A stretch of 39,316 bases of DNA from NCBI GenBank assembly GCA_016872495.1, contig VGZT01000020.1, positions 1 to 39,316 on the forward strand, written 5' to 3'. How positions within the stretch are numbered: position 1 is the first letter of the stretch; each line of letters begins with the position of its first letter. Below the pieces are notes generated by a model. It was not told the origin of the DNA. It saw only the letters and a list, made by a program, of their open reading frames with translations, and made no database searches. The stretch is from SAR202 cluster bacterium. GTDB taxonomy: Bacteria; Chloroflexota; Dehalococcoidia; Lucifugimonadales; Lucifugimonadaceae. Shown piece after piece: positions 1 to 8,554 of the stretch. Made by a program: the position numbers and the translations under genes.

Positions 1-48
1 TTTCACCCGCTGAAGATGGCCTAATGCTCTGATCGCAATGGAGGCAAG

Positions 49-175
49 GTGAAGGAAACGAGTCTCCAGGCAATACCTTGCCGCGCTAGCTGGATGCACT
101 GGACTTTCGTCAAGTTCACGACCGACGGGGGCGTCGTCAGGTGAGGGGACGCAACCGAGTGGTGCGCGTAAAGGC
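49..175 (+). pseudogene. Remnant of an enolase-superfamily (mandelate racemase/MLE-type) N-terminus
   Basis: From a GTG at 49, with GGAGG at 40-44, the frame reads VKETSLQAIPCRASWMHW followed by TFVKFTTDGGVV. This matches the start of the N-terminal capping domain of enolase-superfamily sugar-acid dehydratases (compare MKITDLK... TDEGIEGLG in the intact gene at 13687). A TGA at 142-144 interrupts it. The same frame then gives GDATEW, where intact relatives have a G-E-A-T-x-E-W-like stretch, and a TAA follows. No barrel domain is recognisable downstream. It is a decayed 5' fragment; the family call rests on motif resemblance only. Confidence 0.55.
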
Positions 176-499
176 TCACATCGCCGTCATGCAGGACCCG
201 TGCGCCGCTGGTGATTGGGGAGGGCCCTTCGAATACTGGTTGGACGAACGAGCCGCACCCTGACCAGGCTCCGACCGTACCCGCCCCCCTCTCTCCGGTG
301 TGGGCTTGAGGGGTACGCCGAACGATGATTCAAGGGCGTGCCCGGTGGAAGGCCCAACGTCGACAATGCCTCTCAGCGCACTGGAATGGCAGCTGGTGTT
401 GATCGGCCAGCCTGCGGGTGCTTAGCACGGGTACAGGAAGTGGTGTTGGCGGCACGCGCCGAGCTGGAGAAGTTTCGCCTTACCGACGAGATGGTGCGG
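176..499. other. No gene recognised between two gene remnants
   Basis: I see no convincing coding frame, RNA or repeat here. Open frames on both strands are short and have compositions typical of GC-rich shadows. The flanking remnants suggest that this is eroded coding DNA. Confidence 0.4.
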
Positions 500-612
500 C
501 GAACAGCCACGGCCAAGGAGCTGTGGATCGTTCCTGGAGCGGGTCACGTGAACAGCTTTACGCGGACGCACGCCGGATATGCGGGCCGCGTGGCGCTCTC
601 CTGCGCGAGCGC
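500..612 (+). pseudogene. Remnant of an alpha/beta-hydrolase C-terminus
   Basis: The frame gives TAKELWIVPGAGHVNSFTR followed by THAGYAGRVA. This is the typical last strand and catalytic-histidine loop (G-A-G-H) of small alpha/beta hydrolases. The nucleophile elbow, acid and lid regions are absent upstream, so only the C-terminal tip survives. It lies 3' to 3' with the propeller lipoprotein gene that ends at 649. The family is inferred from the loop motif, and the remnant is too short for a substrate guess. Confidence 0.45.
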
Positions 613-648
613 CCAGGCCAGGCGGCCCTGACTGGCGTGCGAGCAGGC

Positions 649-1956
649 CTACTCCCCGGTCCGTAGTACCGCGAGCTTGTCGGTCCCCGACTGGGGGATC
701 CATATCTCACCCGGCCTGCCGAGAATCTGCCTGACGTTCGCGCCGGGGCTGGGTATCGGGTGTGACGTGAAACGCTCGGTTTTCGGGTCAAAGCTGACAA
801 GCGCGTTGGAGGTCCACTCACTGACCCATACGATGTCCCGGTCGTCGACGAAGACTGCGTAGGCCTTTGGACCTGGCCCCGGGAGTTTCCATTCTTTCCA
901 TTGGCTGGAAGCCGGGTCGTACATTCCGAGCTGTCCAGCGTTCCACTCGCTGACCCAGATACGTCCTTTTGAATCCGACCACACCCTGCGAGCGCCCTGG
1001 CCGGCTGTAGGCGGTTCGATCACCGTGGCGTCACCTTCGGTCGCCGTGTCGATCTTCGCGATGTGGTTGCCCGCCAGTGAGGCGTAATAGATTTCGCCTT
1101 TTGGAGTCGCAGCGATCCCGTATGGGCCGGCCCCGCGTGGGGCGTCGACGACGAACACGCTGCTCTTTTCGATGTGGACGTGTCCCAGAATCCCGCGCTG
1201 GCCAGTGAACCAGAGAATTCCGTGGGCGTCGAAAGCGGCGGTATTCAGGTTCACTGCAGGCCTGTTCGCGGGTAACTTGAAGACTCCTACGGCCTCCGAG
1301 ACCGGATCGACGCGCACGATCGCGTTCAGACCGCCGTCGGTGACCCACGCGGCCCCATCGGGGCCTACGATCACGCCGTGTGGCGCTGATCCGGGACCCA
1401 ACGGGATGTGCTTCCACTTTCCGGTTGCGGGATCGAGCCGCCCGAGGGCTCCAGCTCCCTGTGCGGTGTACCAGACAGTGCCGTCAGGGGCGGGCGCGAC
1501 GTCGTGGGGGGCAGACCCCGGACCGACAGGAAACTCCTTGATTACGCGAGTTGCAGGTGGCGTGGCGGAAGCGGCCGGAACCGGCGTCGGAGACGCCGTC
1601 GGCGCGGTCGCCGTGGGTGGGGCGGTGGCGGCTGGCGACACCGGCTGTGCGGTCGCCGTGGGTGGGGCGGTGGCGGCTGGCGACACCGGCTGTGCGGTCG
1701 CCGTGGGTGGGGCGGTGGCGGCTGGCGACACCGGCTGTGCGGTGGTGGCAGGGGATGCGGCAACCGGTGGGGTCGCGGTAGCCGCTGTTTGCCCTTTGGG
1801 TGCAGGCGCGGGGGTCGCTACCGGGATGGGCGTCGCGGTGGGCTGATGGATCGCGGGCTCTGTTGACCCGGCGCAGCCCAGGGCCGTCACAAGGAGTACC
1901 GCGGTGAACATTCCACTCAAGTACCGTGGGCCAAAGAGTCTTGCTCGCGCTTTCAC
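649..1956 (-). CDS. Secreted lipoprotein with Pro/Thr/Ala-rich linker and streptogramin-lyase-like beta-propeller
   Basis: This 435-residue protein has a hydrophobic signal segment (residues ~13-27) ending in a lipobox-like L-G-C-A. That suggests lipid anchoring outside the membrane. Residues ~35-140 form a low-complexity Pro/Ala/Thr linker with three exact 15-residue repeats. The rest is a propeller of about seven blades with recurrent APDGTVW, GPDGAAWVTD and DSKGRIWVSEW motifs, as in virginiamycin B lyase (Vgb)/SMP-30-like proteins. The start is GTG at 1956, with GAGG five bases upstream. True Vgb opens streptogramin lactones, but most environmental homologues have no known substrate, so I call only the fold. 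It is transcribed alone, with the amidohydrolase gene upstream on the same strand. Confidence 0.8.
   Translation of the reverse strand: MKARARLFGPRYLSGMFTAVLLVTALGCAGSTEPAIHQPTATPIPVATPAPAPKGQTAATATPPVAASPATTAQPVSPAATAPPTATAQPVSPAATAPPTATAQPVSPAATAPPTATAPTASPTPVPAASATPPATRVIKEFPVGPGSAPHDVAPAPDGTVWYTAQGAGALGRLDPATGKWKHIPLGPGSAPHGVIVGPDGAAWVTDGGLNAIVRVDPVSEAVGVFKLPANRPAVNLNTAAFDAHGILWFTGQRGILGHVHIEKSSVFVVDAPRGAGPYGIAATPKGEIYYASLAGNHIAKIDTATEGDATVIEPPTAGQGARRVWSDSKGRIWVSEWNAGQLGMYDPASSQWKEWKLPGPGPKAYAVFVDDRDIVWVSEWTSNALVSFDPKTERFTSHPIPSPGANVRQILGRPGEIWIPQSGTDKLAVLRTGE
1607..1741. repeat. Three tandem copies of a 45-bp unit inside the lipoprotein linker
   Basis: Units at 1607-1651, 1652-1696 and 1697-1741 are identical or nearly so at the DNA level. 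On the minus strand they encode the 15-residue period A-Q-P-V-S-P-A-A-T-A-P-P-T-A-T. The in-frame period means copy-number change would lengthen or shorten the linker without breaking the gene. Confidence 0.9.
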
Positions 1957-2064
1957 ATGTTCCTCTGCCGTCCGGGTTGGAAGGCCGCGCCGGGCCAGGA
2001 ATTCGGTTGGGGGGAGCGTTCCGGTAGATCGCCGCTCCGTCTTAACGGTCTGCTACACAGCATC

Positions 2065-3240
2065 TCAGGCAGTAGGGGTAGCGGGTTGAACCAGCTTGCC
2101 TGCCTTGAAGGTTGCCACCGGCTCCCACACCGGGCCGAACCTGGTCTCCTTCTGTCCGTCGCTGAGAAAGCCGTTGGCCTTGCTTGCTCGCAGGAACGTC
2201 AGATCTGCAGGAGCGCCGGGCGCGATCAGGCCGATCTCGCCTCCGAGCCCGAGGACCTTGGCCGGAGTAGACGTGATGCGAGGCCAGCACTGCTCCGGCG
2301 TCATGCCTGCTGCAATGAGCTTCGACACGGACCTCGGCAGGTCGTGAGGTTCCCGGTGCGCCACGTGGTATCGGTAGAAGTCGGAAGAGATCGTGTCGGG
2401 TAGAAACCCTTCCGAGATTGCCTGCTCGGCTACTTCGAAACCAAACGCCGCGGTCCCGTCCCCTAGGTCGAACAATACCCCGCGCTCCCGTGCGTCCCAC
2501 ACGCAGTCGATGACGCGGCCTCCCTGGACTATGCTGCCCTCGCCGGCGTGGAAACAGTAGGTCATCACGTCGCCAGGGCGTAGCAGTTCAAGCTGATCTC
2601 GCAGAGGGACAACCGCGCTCTTGGTGGCCCCGAACATCACGGGGCGAGAGGTTTGCTCGGCGGCGAGTACTCCTCTGCGCAACACTTCGAGCGGATGAAT
2701 GTCCCTGCCGCGGATGTAGGCGATGTTCACGGAAACGCCCCAGATATCGCCGCCACCCCGGTCGATGGCCCGCGCGCACTCCTCGACAGCGGCCTCGTCC
2801 AGCGAGAAGAACCGGCCCAACGGATTGCTTTCGCCGTTGGCGCAGAAGTTGATCGCCAGCTTCACGCGTGTCTTCGCGGCCCTGATCGTGTGCTGCCGGT
2901 AGGCGTCGAAATTCCGCGCCCCGGCGTCCCCTTGCGACAACACCGTGGTGGATCCCCTGGGCAGGAGGTACGCGTCGGGATCGATGCCAAATCTTGATCC
3001 GTCGTTGGCCGGATGGGCATGCAGATCTATCAGTCCCGGCAACAGGATCCCATCGCCGAGCGTCAATACCTCCCTGGCGGGCGGCAGCGAGGCGGGGGCT
3101 GTGCCTGTTCCGACAAACGAGAACGTGCCATCAGTCACCCCGACTGCGGCCGGACCGTCGATCCCGGTGTTCGGGCAGACGACCCTGGAGGCAATGAGCA
3201 TCAAGTCGATTTCGCCGGCCATCGTGGTTTGGATCCTCAT
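2065..3240 (-). CDS. Amidohydrolase/deacetylase-family metal-dependent hydrolase
   Basis: The protein is up to 391 residues and belongs to the amidohydrolase superfamily (TIM barrel with a composite beta-sandwich). A small N-terminal sandwich leads into GILLPGLIDLHAHP, whose H-x-H (about 74 and 76) is the first metal-ligand pair. A lysine in the MFGATKSA strand is the likely carboxylated ligand. Later YCFHAGEG supplies a histidine and TISSDFYRYH the final aspartate. The C-terminal LGLGGEIGLIAPGAPADLTF is the usual return to the sandwich. The ATG at 3240 has no clear ribosome site, and the in-frame ATG at 3222 is an alternative. Relatives include dihydroorotase-like and N-acyl-amino-acid deacetylase-like enzymes; the substrate is unknown. 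The cupin gene lies upstream on the same strand. Confidence 0.82.
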   Translation of the reverse strand: MRIQTTMAGEIDLMLIASRVVCPNTGIDGPAAVGVTDGTFSFVGTGTAPASLPPAREVLTLGDGILLPGLIDLHAHPANDGSRFGIDPDAYLLPRGSTTVLSQGDAGARNFDAYRQHTIRAAKTRVKLAINFCANGESNPLGRFFSLDEAAVEECARAIDRGGGDIWGVSVNIAYIRGRDIHPLEVLRRGVLAAEQTSRPVMFGATKSAVVPLRDQLELLRPGDVMTYCFHAGEGSIVQGGRVIDCVWDARERGVLFDLGDGTAAFGFEVAEQAISEGFLPDTISSDFYRYHVAHREPHDLPRSVSKLIAAGMTPEQCWPRITSTPAKVLGLGGEIGLIAPGAPADLTFLRASKANGFLSDGQKETRFGPVWEPVATFKAGKLVQPATPTA

Positions 3241-3413
3241 GATTCGGACGGCAAGGTTTGCCGGCCCGGCGTCGCCGCTACGGTTGCAGGAGGGTCAGCT
3301 GCCCAGCATGCCCTGGCTGCCGCCCTCGTTTGACTTCGAAGGCGCCGGTGGCTCGACGCACCCATCACGCAGCTTCTCCTGGGACTTCGCATACACAGGT
3401 TTCGGCCTCGGTT

Positions 3414-4082
3414 CTACTCCTGCAGGTACACGAGGCGCGCCGCTGCCAGGGCTTGCAGGCGCCAGCTTGAACCGCCGCGCATTAGGGCCACGTCGCCCGG
3501 ATGAAGTTCGAAGCTGAGCGGCGCAAGAGTCAGAGTGGCCTGGCCATCCAGCACCAGCCAGTGTTCGTTGCTTTGTTCGGCGGAGTGAGCGACCTCCTCG
3601 CCGGCGTCCAGGCGAACGACGCGCAATTGACTGAGAGGACAGCGGGGGCCCCGCCGAGGGAAAGGTCCGGCATTGGAATCGCCCGGGACGACGAACCCGG
3701 GAACGGTCGGTTCAGGGGCGCCCTCTTCTTCGACCAGGATGTGGGCTTTCCGCTTCTTGCGTTCCAACCTGGTGATTACGGCGACAACCTCGAAGTCGGT
3801 ATGCATCAGGAACTTGTGGACGACCCCCATTGGCGTATAGGTCACCGAATTGGGTCCGACTGGCAAGTTCTTGCCGTCGAGCCAGACTTCACCACGCCCT
3901 GTGACCCAGAACCAGAACTCGTCGTTGTCGTGATAGTGGGGCTCCACGCCGCTGCCCCGGGGCCGCGGTGGGAAGCCATGAATACCGGCCACCGGTGTCC
4001 ATTCCGGGTAGAAATCACCCGAGTAATACTCGGAGTTCGAATTCTTCGAGATGATCTGGTAGTCCATCCCACGAATGATCAA
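3414..4082 (-). CDS. Two-domain cupin protein
   Basis: This 222-residue bicupin starts at TTG 4082, where AGGAG lies eight bases upstream. An in-frame ATG at 4067 is the alternative. The N-terminal cupin has GVEPHYHDNDEFWFWVTG (H-x-H and E metal ligands), then GEVWLDGKNLPVG and a P-M-G-V-V-H motif with the last histidine. The second, more degenerate cupin (~residues 140-222) has AHSAEQSNEHWLVLDGQA and HPGDVALMRG. Such proteins are usually metal-dependent sugar/polyketide isomerases, dioxygenases or sensors; no specific reaction can be assigned. The TTG overlaps the TGA that ends the broken SDR frame (TTGA), so the two were probably once translationally coupled. The amidohydrolase gene follows downstream. 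Confidence 0.8.
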   Translation of the reverse strand: MIIRGMDYQIISKNSNSEYYSGDFYPEWTPVAGIHGFPPRPRGSGVEPHYHDNDEFWFWVTGRGEVWLDGKNLPVGPNSVTYTPMGVVHKFLMHTDFEVVAVITRLERKKRKAHILVEEEGAPEPTVPGFVVPGDSNAGPFPRRGPRCPLSQLRVVRLDAGEEVAHSAEQSNEHWLVLDGQATLTLAPLSFELHPGDVALMRGGSSWRLQALAAARLVYLQE

Positions 4083-4801
4083 CTGTGACTCTCCTTCCAG
4101 GTCCCCATGGTGAGCCGGACCGCAACCTGCTGCGATCCCAGGCGAACGGCGGGTTCGAGCTGCCGAACGCATCGATGGCGGTGCCGGTGATGACCCAACT
4201 CTCGTCGGATGACAGGAACAGGGGCACCACGGCGATCTCCTCCGGCAGCATCATCTCCGGGTCCTTCACGCCCGCGGCTGTGGAAAGCCGCGCGGTAGCC
4301 CTCGGTATCGGTGGCCGAAGGGCAGATGCAGTAGACGTTGACGCCGTACTTCCGGACCTCGGCCGCCAGCGTCTCGGCAAGGCTAATCAGTCTCGCCTTG
4401 CTGACCCGGTAGGCGCTGCGGCCCCAGCCGCCCTTGCGACCGCCGATGCTGGAGATGCTGATGATCTTGCCGTAGCCGTGTTCGATCATCCCCCCAGGGA
4501 TGGCCGGGGAGAGCAGGGCGACTCCGGTGATGTTCACATCTGGCGCGCTTCGCCACATGGCGGGCTCCAACACGACCAGCCGGACGCGGGCATGGATGGC
4601 CGTTAGCGAGTGCTTCCGGACCGGCAGCCCGCACCTGCCGGGCGACTGCCTCAATGGCTTCGGTCGAGCGGCAGTGGCGATGACCGTGAACGAGAGAGCG
4701 ATCGCCTTTCCGATTCCTTTCGAGGCACCGGTAACGATCGCCGCAGGTCCCGATAATCTGCCTTGCTCCACGACACCCCCCAGGTGTCTGCTCGACCACA
4801 C
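4079..4801 (-). pseudogene. Broken short-chain dehydrogenase/reductase (SDR) gene
   Basis: Recognisable SDR pieces are spread over three stretches. The cofactor motif TGASKGIGKAIALSF is at ~4732-4685. A helix reading STEAIEAVARQVRAAGPEAL lies in another frame (~4667-4600). After a gap where the N-N-A-G strand should be, the first frame resumes with GKIISISSIGG and the catalytic Y-R-V-S-K (~4564-4290). The C-terminus, LPEEIAVVPLF then DESWVITGTAIDAFG, is in yet another frame (~4269-4160). So there are at least two frameshifts and a deletion of some tens of residues removing N-N-A-G. The encoded enzyme cannot be functional. An open 240-codon frame still spans the locus and would mislead an automatic annotation. 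Confidence 0.8.
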
Positions 4802-4842
4802 CCCGTGGCGACGTACCGTACACCTGATTCGCAGGTTGCGAA

Positions 4843-5280
4843 ATGCAAAGGCGTCAGGCGGGCTACCTGTGCAACCTGTCGCGTGGGATCGGTTTCGGGA
4901 AGGTCAAGCCAGCGATGGAAGTGGCGCAGCGACTTGTGACCAGTATGGTCGAGACCCGCGCTCCAGATATACGTCCGTGCACGGTTGCCAGCGGTATCAG
5001 GAGAAAGGAGCTGGAGATGTTCGAAGGAACCGGGTACAAGCCGGTGGTCCCGTACACGGGTCACGGTGTTGGGCGCGCCGTCCACGGGCCGCCATACCTG
5101 TACGAAAAGGATTCAACGGTCCTCGAGCCCGGCATGGTGGCGACCCTGGAACCGATGATCACGCTTACGTCAAGCGGAGACCTCAACAGCTCCATCGCAG
5201 ACCAGTACGTGTCGACCGAGCCGGGCAACGAGTGCCTGACCACCGGGGCGCCGCAGGACATCCATCTCCAGGAGCGAGCC
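4843..5280 (+). pseudogene. C-terminal fragment of an M24 metallopeptidase (Xaa-Pro peptidase/creatinase type)
   Basis: The frame contains GYLCNLSRGIGFGKVKPAM, YTGHGVGRAVHGPPYL, STVLEPGMVATLEPMI and ADQYVSTEPGNECLTTGAPQ. These are the distal half of the pita-bread fold. The N-terminal domain and the segment with the two aspartate metal ligands are missing. The usual H-E-P-P is H-G-P-P, and the terminal E-D-Q-Y glutamate ligand is A-D-Q-Y. The frame runs on to 5394 as unrelated sequence. With three of five metal ligands absent it is a non-functional remnant. It lies head to head with the SDR pseudogene. Confidence 0.7.
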
Positions 5281-5557
5281 GGACGGCGACCGGGTATGAC
5301 GCAATCAAGACTGGGTTGCCGCACTGCTACCGGCGACATCTGGCGGCGGATGGGCATCGTGGCGCGGAATTCCAGGCTGCGCGGATCCCCGTGACCGAAC
5401 CAGCCCCTGAACCCTGGAACCCGAGGCCGAAATGCCGCCCCGTCCCCCACAGCAGGCCTGCAAACGGGGCTTAGTCCCGGCTGGTACGATCCCGCCGCAC
5501 AGGCGCTCGTCGGGCACGAGCGATAAGCCGTTGCACAAAGCGGGAGCTCGATCTGAA

Positions 5558-6673
5558 TTGAAGATCACCAACCTGTCGGTTGCGATAACCGAGCGGGCCA
5601 CGCAGCCGTGGCGCGGCACCGGCATGGGGAACGTCGACACCTCCGGGGTCGCTCAGCTGGGAATCGTGACGATCTCGACCGACCAGGGCGTCCAGGGTCA
5701 CTCGATGGTCGGCGGGTACCAGATCGGTGCGGTGCAGGCGGTGAAGCCGCTCACATTGCAGGTGAAGCCGTATCTGATGGGGCGCAACCCGCTCGATGTC
5801 GGAGGGATCTGGGCCGACCTGGTGAGACGCGTCAGGTCCTGGCAGCTGGACTACGCGGTGATCGGCGCGGTGGATGTCGCACTCTGGGACATCGCGGGGA
5901 AGGTCGCCGGGCTGCCGGTTCATCGCCTGCTCGGGACTTGCCGCGACCGCATCCCGGTCTATGTCTCGTCCGCGAACCTGCCGACCCCGGGCCAGTACGG
6001 CGAAGAGGCCGCCAGCTACCGCAACCGCGGCATGCACGGCTACAAGATCCATCCCCACGGCCATGCGCAGGAAGACATCGCGATCTGCGCCGCAGTGCGC
6101 CAGGCGGTCGGACCCGATTTCAAATTGATGCTCGACCCCGCCGCGCGCTACAACTACACCGATGCCATGCGCGTCGGCCGTGCCATCGAAGAGCTCGACT
6201 ACTACTGGTACGAGGAGCCGATGCTCGAGACCGACCTCTACGGCTACACAAAGCTGGCACGCGACCTGGATATCCCGATCCTGGCGCCGGAGACCTCGCC
6301 GGGCGGCTTTGCGACGGTGGGGCAGTGGGTGACCCAGGGCGCTGCGGACATCCTCAGGAGCGACGTCGCGCGCAGGGGTGGCATCACCGGGATGATCAAG
6401 ATCGCGCATCTCGCGGAGGCGTTCGAGATGAACTGCGAGGTCCACACCGGAGGCAATTCACTGACGAACGTGGCCAACCTGCACGTGATTTCGGCGATGC
6501 CCAACACCGAGTTCTTCGAGCTGATCCTGCCACCCGAAAGGCACCAGTGGGGGGTCGTGGCCGACCTGACACCCGGCAAGGACGGCTATCTCGTTTCGCC
6601 TTCGAAGCCGGGCCTTGGCGTTGAGCTGGACGCGGCGCTGATCAAGAAGCACACGGTCGCGGTCGCCGAATAG
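5558..6673 (+). CDS. Enolase-superfamily enzyme, mandelate racemase/muconate lactonizing subgroup
   Basis: I start this 371-residue protein at TTG 5558 because GGGAG lies just upstream and the product then begins M-K-I-T-N-L, matching the paralogue at 13687. An ATG at 5432 would add 42 residues that resemble nothing. The N-terminal capping domain is followed by a beta/alpha barrel. Predicted active-site residues sit at nearly the numbers of mandelate racemase: Lys163-x-His165, metal ligands Asp193, Glu219 and Glu245, and an Asp269/His296 dyad. In mandelate racemase the first pair is K-x-K, so the His165 variant implies other stereochemistry or a dehydratase. It is convergent with the ThDP enzyme gene, whose stop is about 14 bp away. 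The substrate, probably a hydroxy or sugar acid, is unknown. Confidence 0.88.
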   Translation: MKITNLSVAITERATQPWRGTGMGNVDTSGVAQLGIVTISTDQGVQGHSMVGGYQIGAVQAVKPLTLQVKPYLMGRNPLDVGGIWADLVRRVRSWQLDYAVIGAVDVALWDIAGKVAGLPVHRLLGTCRDRIPVYVSSANLPTPGQYGEEAASYRNRGMHGYKIHPHGHAQEDIAICAAVRQAVGPDFKLMLDPAARYNYTDAMRVGRAIEELDYYWYEEPMLETDLYGYTKLARDLDIPILAPETSPGGFATVGQWVTQGAADILRSDVARRGGITGMIKIAHLAEAFEMNCEVHTGGNSLTNVANLHVISAMPNTEFFELILPPERHQWGVVADLTPGKDGYLVSPSKPGLGVELDAALIKKHTVAVAE

Positions 6674-6687
6674 CTCGCCGGGAGCGA

Positions 6688-8415
6688 CTACCCGGCCAGG
6701 TGGAACGGCTTTGCCGCCTTTCCGCCGGCGGGCAAGCCTCTGGGTAGCCGAACGTCGAGAACGTACGGGCGGCCTTCCTTCTCGACCAGGTCGAGCGACT
6801 TCTCGATCTCCTTCTGGACCGCCGGCTCCTCGGTCACCTTGTGGCCCTCGACGCCGAAGCCTTCCGCGATCTTCAGGGGGTCGATGTCGTCGAGGACCAC
6901 GCCCGAGTATTCGCCCGACTTCTTCATCGTGCCGCCGAATTCGCCGAACGCGCCGGCGACGATGCCGTAGGAGCCGTTATTAGGGATAACCCAGAGCGCC
7001 GGGACGCGGTGGTGGACCGCGGTGTAGAACGCCGAGTCGTGGTAGTACACGGAGCCGTCGCCGACCAGTCCAACGACCGGCTTGTCGGGCGCCCCCAGCT
7101 TGGCGCCGATCGGGGCGCCCATGCCGAAGCCTTCCGAGTTGCCGGCGGGCCTGAGCCAGGCGACCTTGCCGCCGCCCGGCACGGCGCTTACCGCCTCAAG
7201 GGGGGCAGCGAACTCCTCGGTGGTAACGATGCCGCCGCCAGCCTTCTCAAGAGCGTTCTGCAGCGAGTCGAGGAGGACGGATGGTCGAACCCGCCCGGCT
7301 TCCTTCCGTTCGGTCTGCAGGCCCTTGCGCCGGTTCTCCCGCAGTTTCGCCGCAATCTCGAGCGCGGCCGACCGCCGCTGGTCATAGCGAGAAGGCTTGT
7401 GCTCGCTGGCGACCATCGCCTCGAGGCGGTCCATCGATCTTCGGATATCGGCCATGATCGAGAGCTCCAGCCCGGGCAGGTTGGAGAAATTTTCGACGCC
7501 GTCACCAAGAGAGATGATCCGCTTCGCCTCCATGAAGGGAGCGTAGTCTGCCGCTACGCCGATGCCGCCGTGGCGGGCTCCGATGCACACGATCAGGTCC
7601 GGCTTGACGGCGGATGCCGCGGCCCGGAACTGGCCGCAATGCTGGGGGTGGGAGATCGGCACGCCTCGGAGATCGCCCGTGGCGCTGGAGACGGCCGCGC
7701 CGAACCTTTCCGCGAGCTTGGTCACCTGCGGTTCTGCGCCGCTCTTCCAGACGCCGTCGCCCACGTAGATCAAGGGGCGCTCCGCCGAGTGCAGGGCGAT
7801 CGCGAGTTTCTCGAGGTCGCCGTCATCAGGGTACCCAAGCCGCAGGTCGGGTATGCCGCCCTCGATGATGTGAGAGGCGTACTGCTTGCTGCCCAGCAGG
7901 CGATCGTAGATGGCAAGGTGAACGGGACCCACCGGAGGCGTCTTGGCGACCCTGATGGCCCGCTCGACCGCTGCCGGCAGTCCTTCCGGTTCGACCACGG
8001 TCCAGCTGGCCTTGGTGAGGGGCACCGATAGCGACTGTGGAGGGGCGTTGTGCCCGAGGTCGAGGACGATGCGGTCGGAGAAGCTGCCGGTGTCCCCGTG
8101 GAAGGTGAGGACGACGACCGGAAGGCTCCCGTACCACACGTTGATCAGCTGGCCCATGCACTGGGCCAGTCCGGCCCCGAGGTGTACCAGCATCACCGCC
8201 GGTTCGCCCCTGGCCTGTGAGTAGCCGCCGGCGACCGCGGTCACGATGCCTTCGTGCAGCGACAGGATCCCGTGCACGTTCCTGTTTTCCTGCAGGGCGT
8301 CGAAGAACGGCGCTTCGCGTGATCCGGAGTTGTAGAACACGTACTTGATCCCGGAAGCGGCGAGCTGTTCAATCATCAGCTGTGACGGATTACCGGTCAT
8401 CGGTCTAATCGGCAC
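6688..8415 (-). CDS. Thiamine-diphosphate-dependent enzyme (benzoylformate decarboxylase/acetolactate synthase family)
   Basis: The protein has 575 residues from GTG 8415, chosen because AGGAGG precedes it by six bases. An ATG at 8400 is the alternative. It has three domains. The N-terminal PYR domain carries SLHEG, with Glu55 positioned to activate the ThDP aminopyrimidine. The central domain has IYVGDGVWKSGAEPQ. The C-terminal PP domain has the GDG...NN ThDP motif at ~452-480. The family includes 2-oxo-acid decarboxylases and carboligases; the product specificity is not visible. It is the last gene of the minus-strand run from 11776, after an Ldh-type and a D-2-hydroxyacid dehydrogenase, so a 2-oxo acid made by those enzymes is a plausible substrate. 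Confidence 0.87.
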   Translation of the reverse strand: MPIRPMTGNPSQLMIEQLAASGIKYVFYNSGSREAPFFDALQENRNVHGILSLHEGIVTAVAGGYSQARGEPAVMLVHLGAGLAQCMGQLINVWYGSLPVVVLTFHGDTGSFSDRIVLDLGHNAPPQSLSVPLTKASWTVVEPEGLPAAVERAIRVAKTPPVGPVHLAIYDRLLGSKQYASHIIEGGIPDLRLGYPDDGDLEKLAIALHSAERPLIYVGDGVWKSGAEPQVTKLAERFGAAVSSATGDLRGVPISHPQHCGQFRAAASAVKPDLIVCIGARHGGIGVAADYAPFMEAKRIISLGDGVENFSNLPGLELSIMADIRRSMDRLEAMVASEHKPSRYDQRRSAALEIAAKLRENRRKGLQTERKEAGRVRPSVLLDSLQNALEKAGGGIVTTEEFAAPLEAVSAVPGGGKVAWLRPAGNSEGFGMGAPIGAKLGAPDKPVVGLVGDGSVYYHDSAFYTAVHHRVPALWVIPNNGSYGIVAGAFGEFGGTMKKSGEYSGVVLDDIDPLKIAEGFGVEGHKVTEEPAVQKEIEKSLDLVEKEGRPYVLDVRLPRGLPAGGKAAKPFHLAG

Positions 8416-8554
8416 GAGATGCCTCCTGCGGCACTTGGCAAGTGAGGTCAGGTGAGCCTGCGGATCATACTCGACCGTCGGCCGCCCGCAGCCGGGCATG
8501 CGGCAAGCCAACGGGAGGAGTTCGGCGGATGGCCGGCGTCCGGCGTGAGTCCCC

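Noticed and set aside
142-144. TGA in the enolase-superfamily remnant as recoding site
   Set aside because: A second stop follows shortly and no barrel domain remains.
4500-5474. 324-codon plus-strand frame
   Set aside because: It spans the antisense of the SDR remnant and runs out of frame through the M24 fragment; no protein motif.
5432-5557. N-terminal extension of the first intact enolase-superfamily gene from ATG 5432
   Set aside because: The 42 residues are basic and unlike the family; the TTG at 5558 aligns with the paralogue starts.
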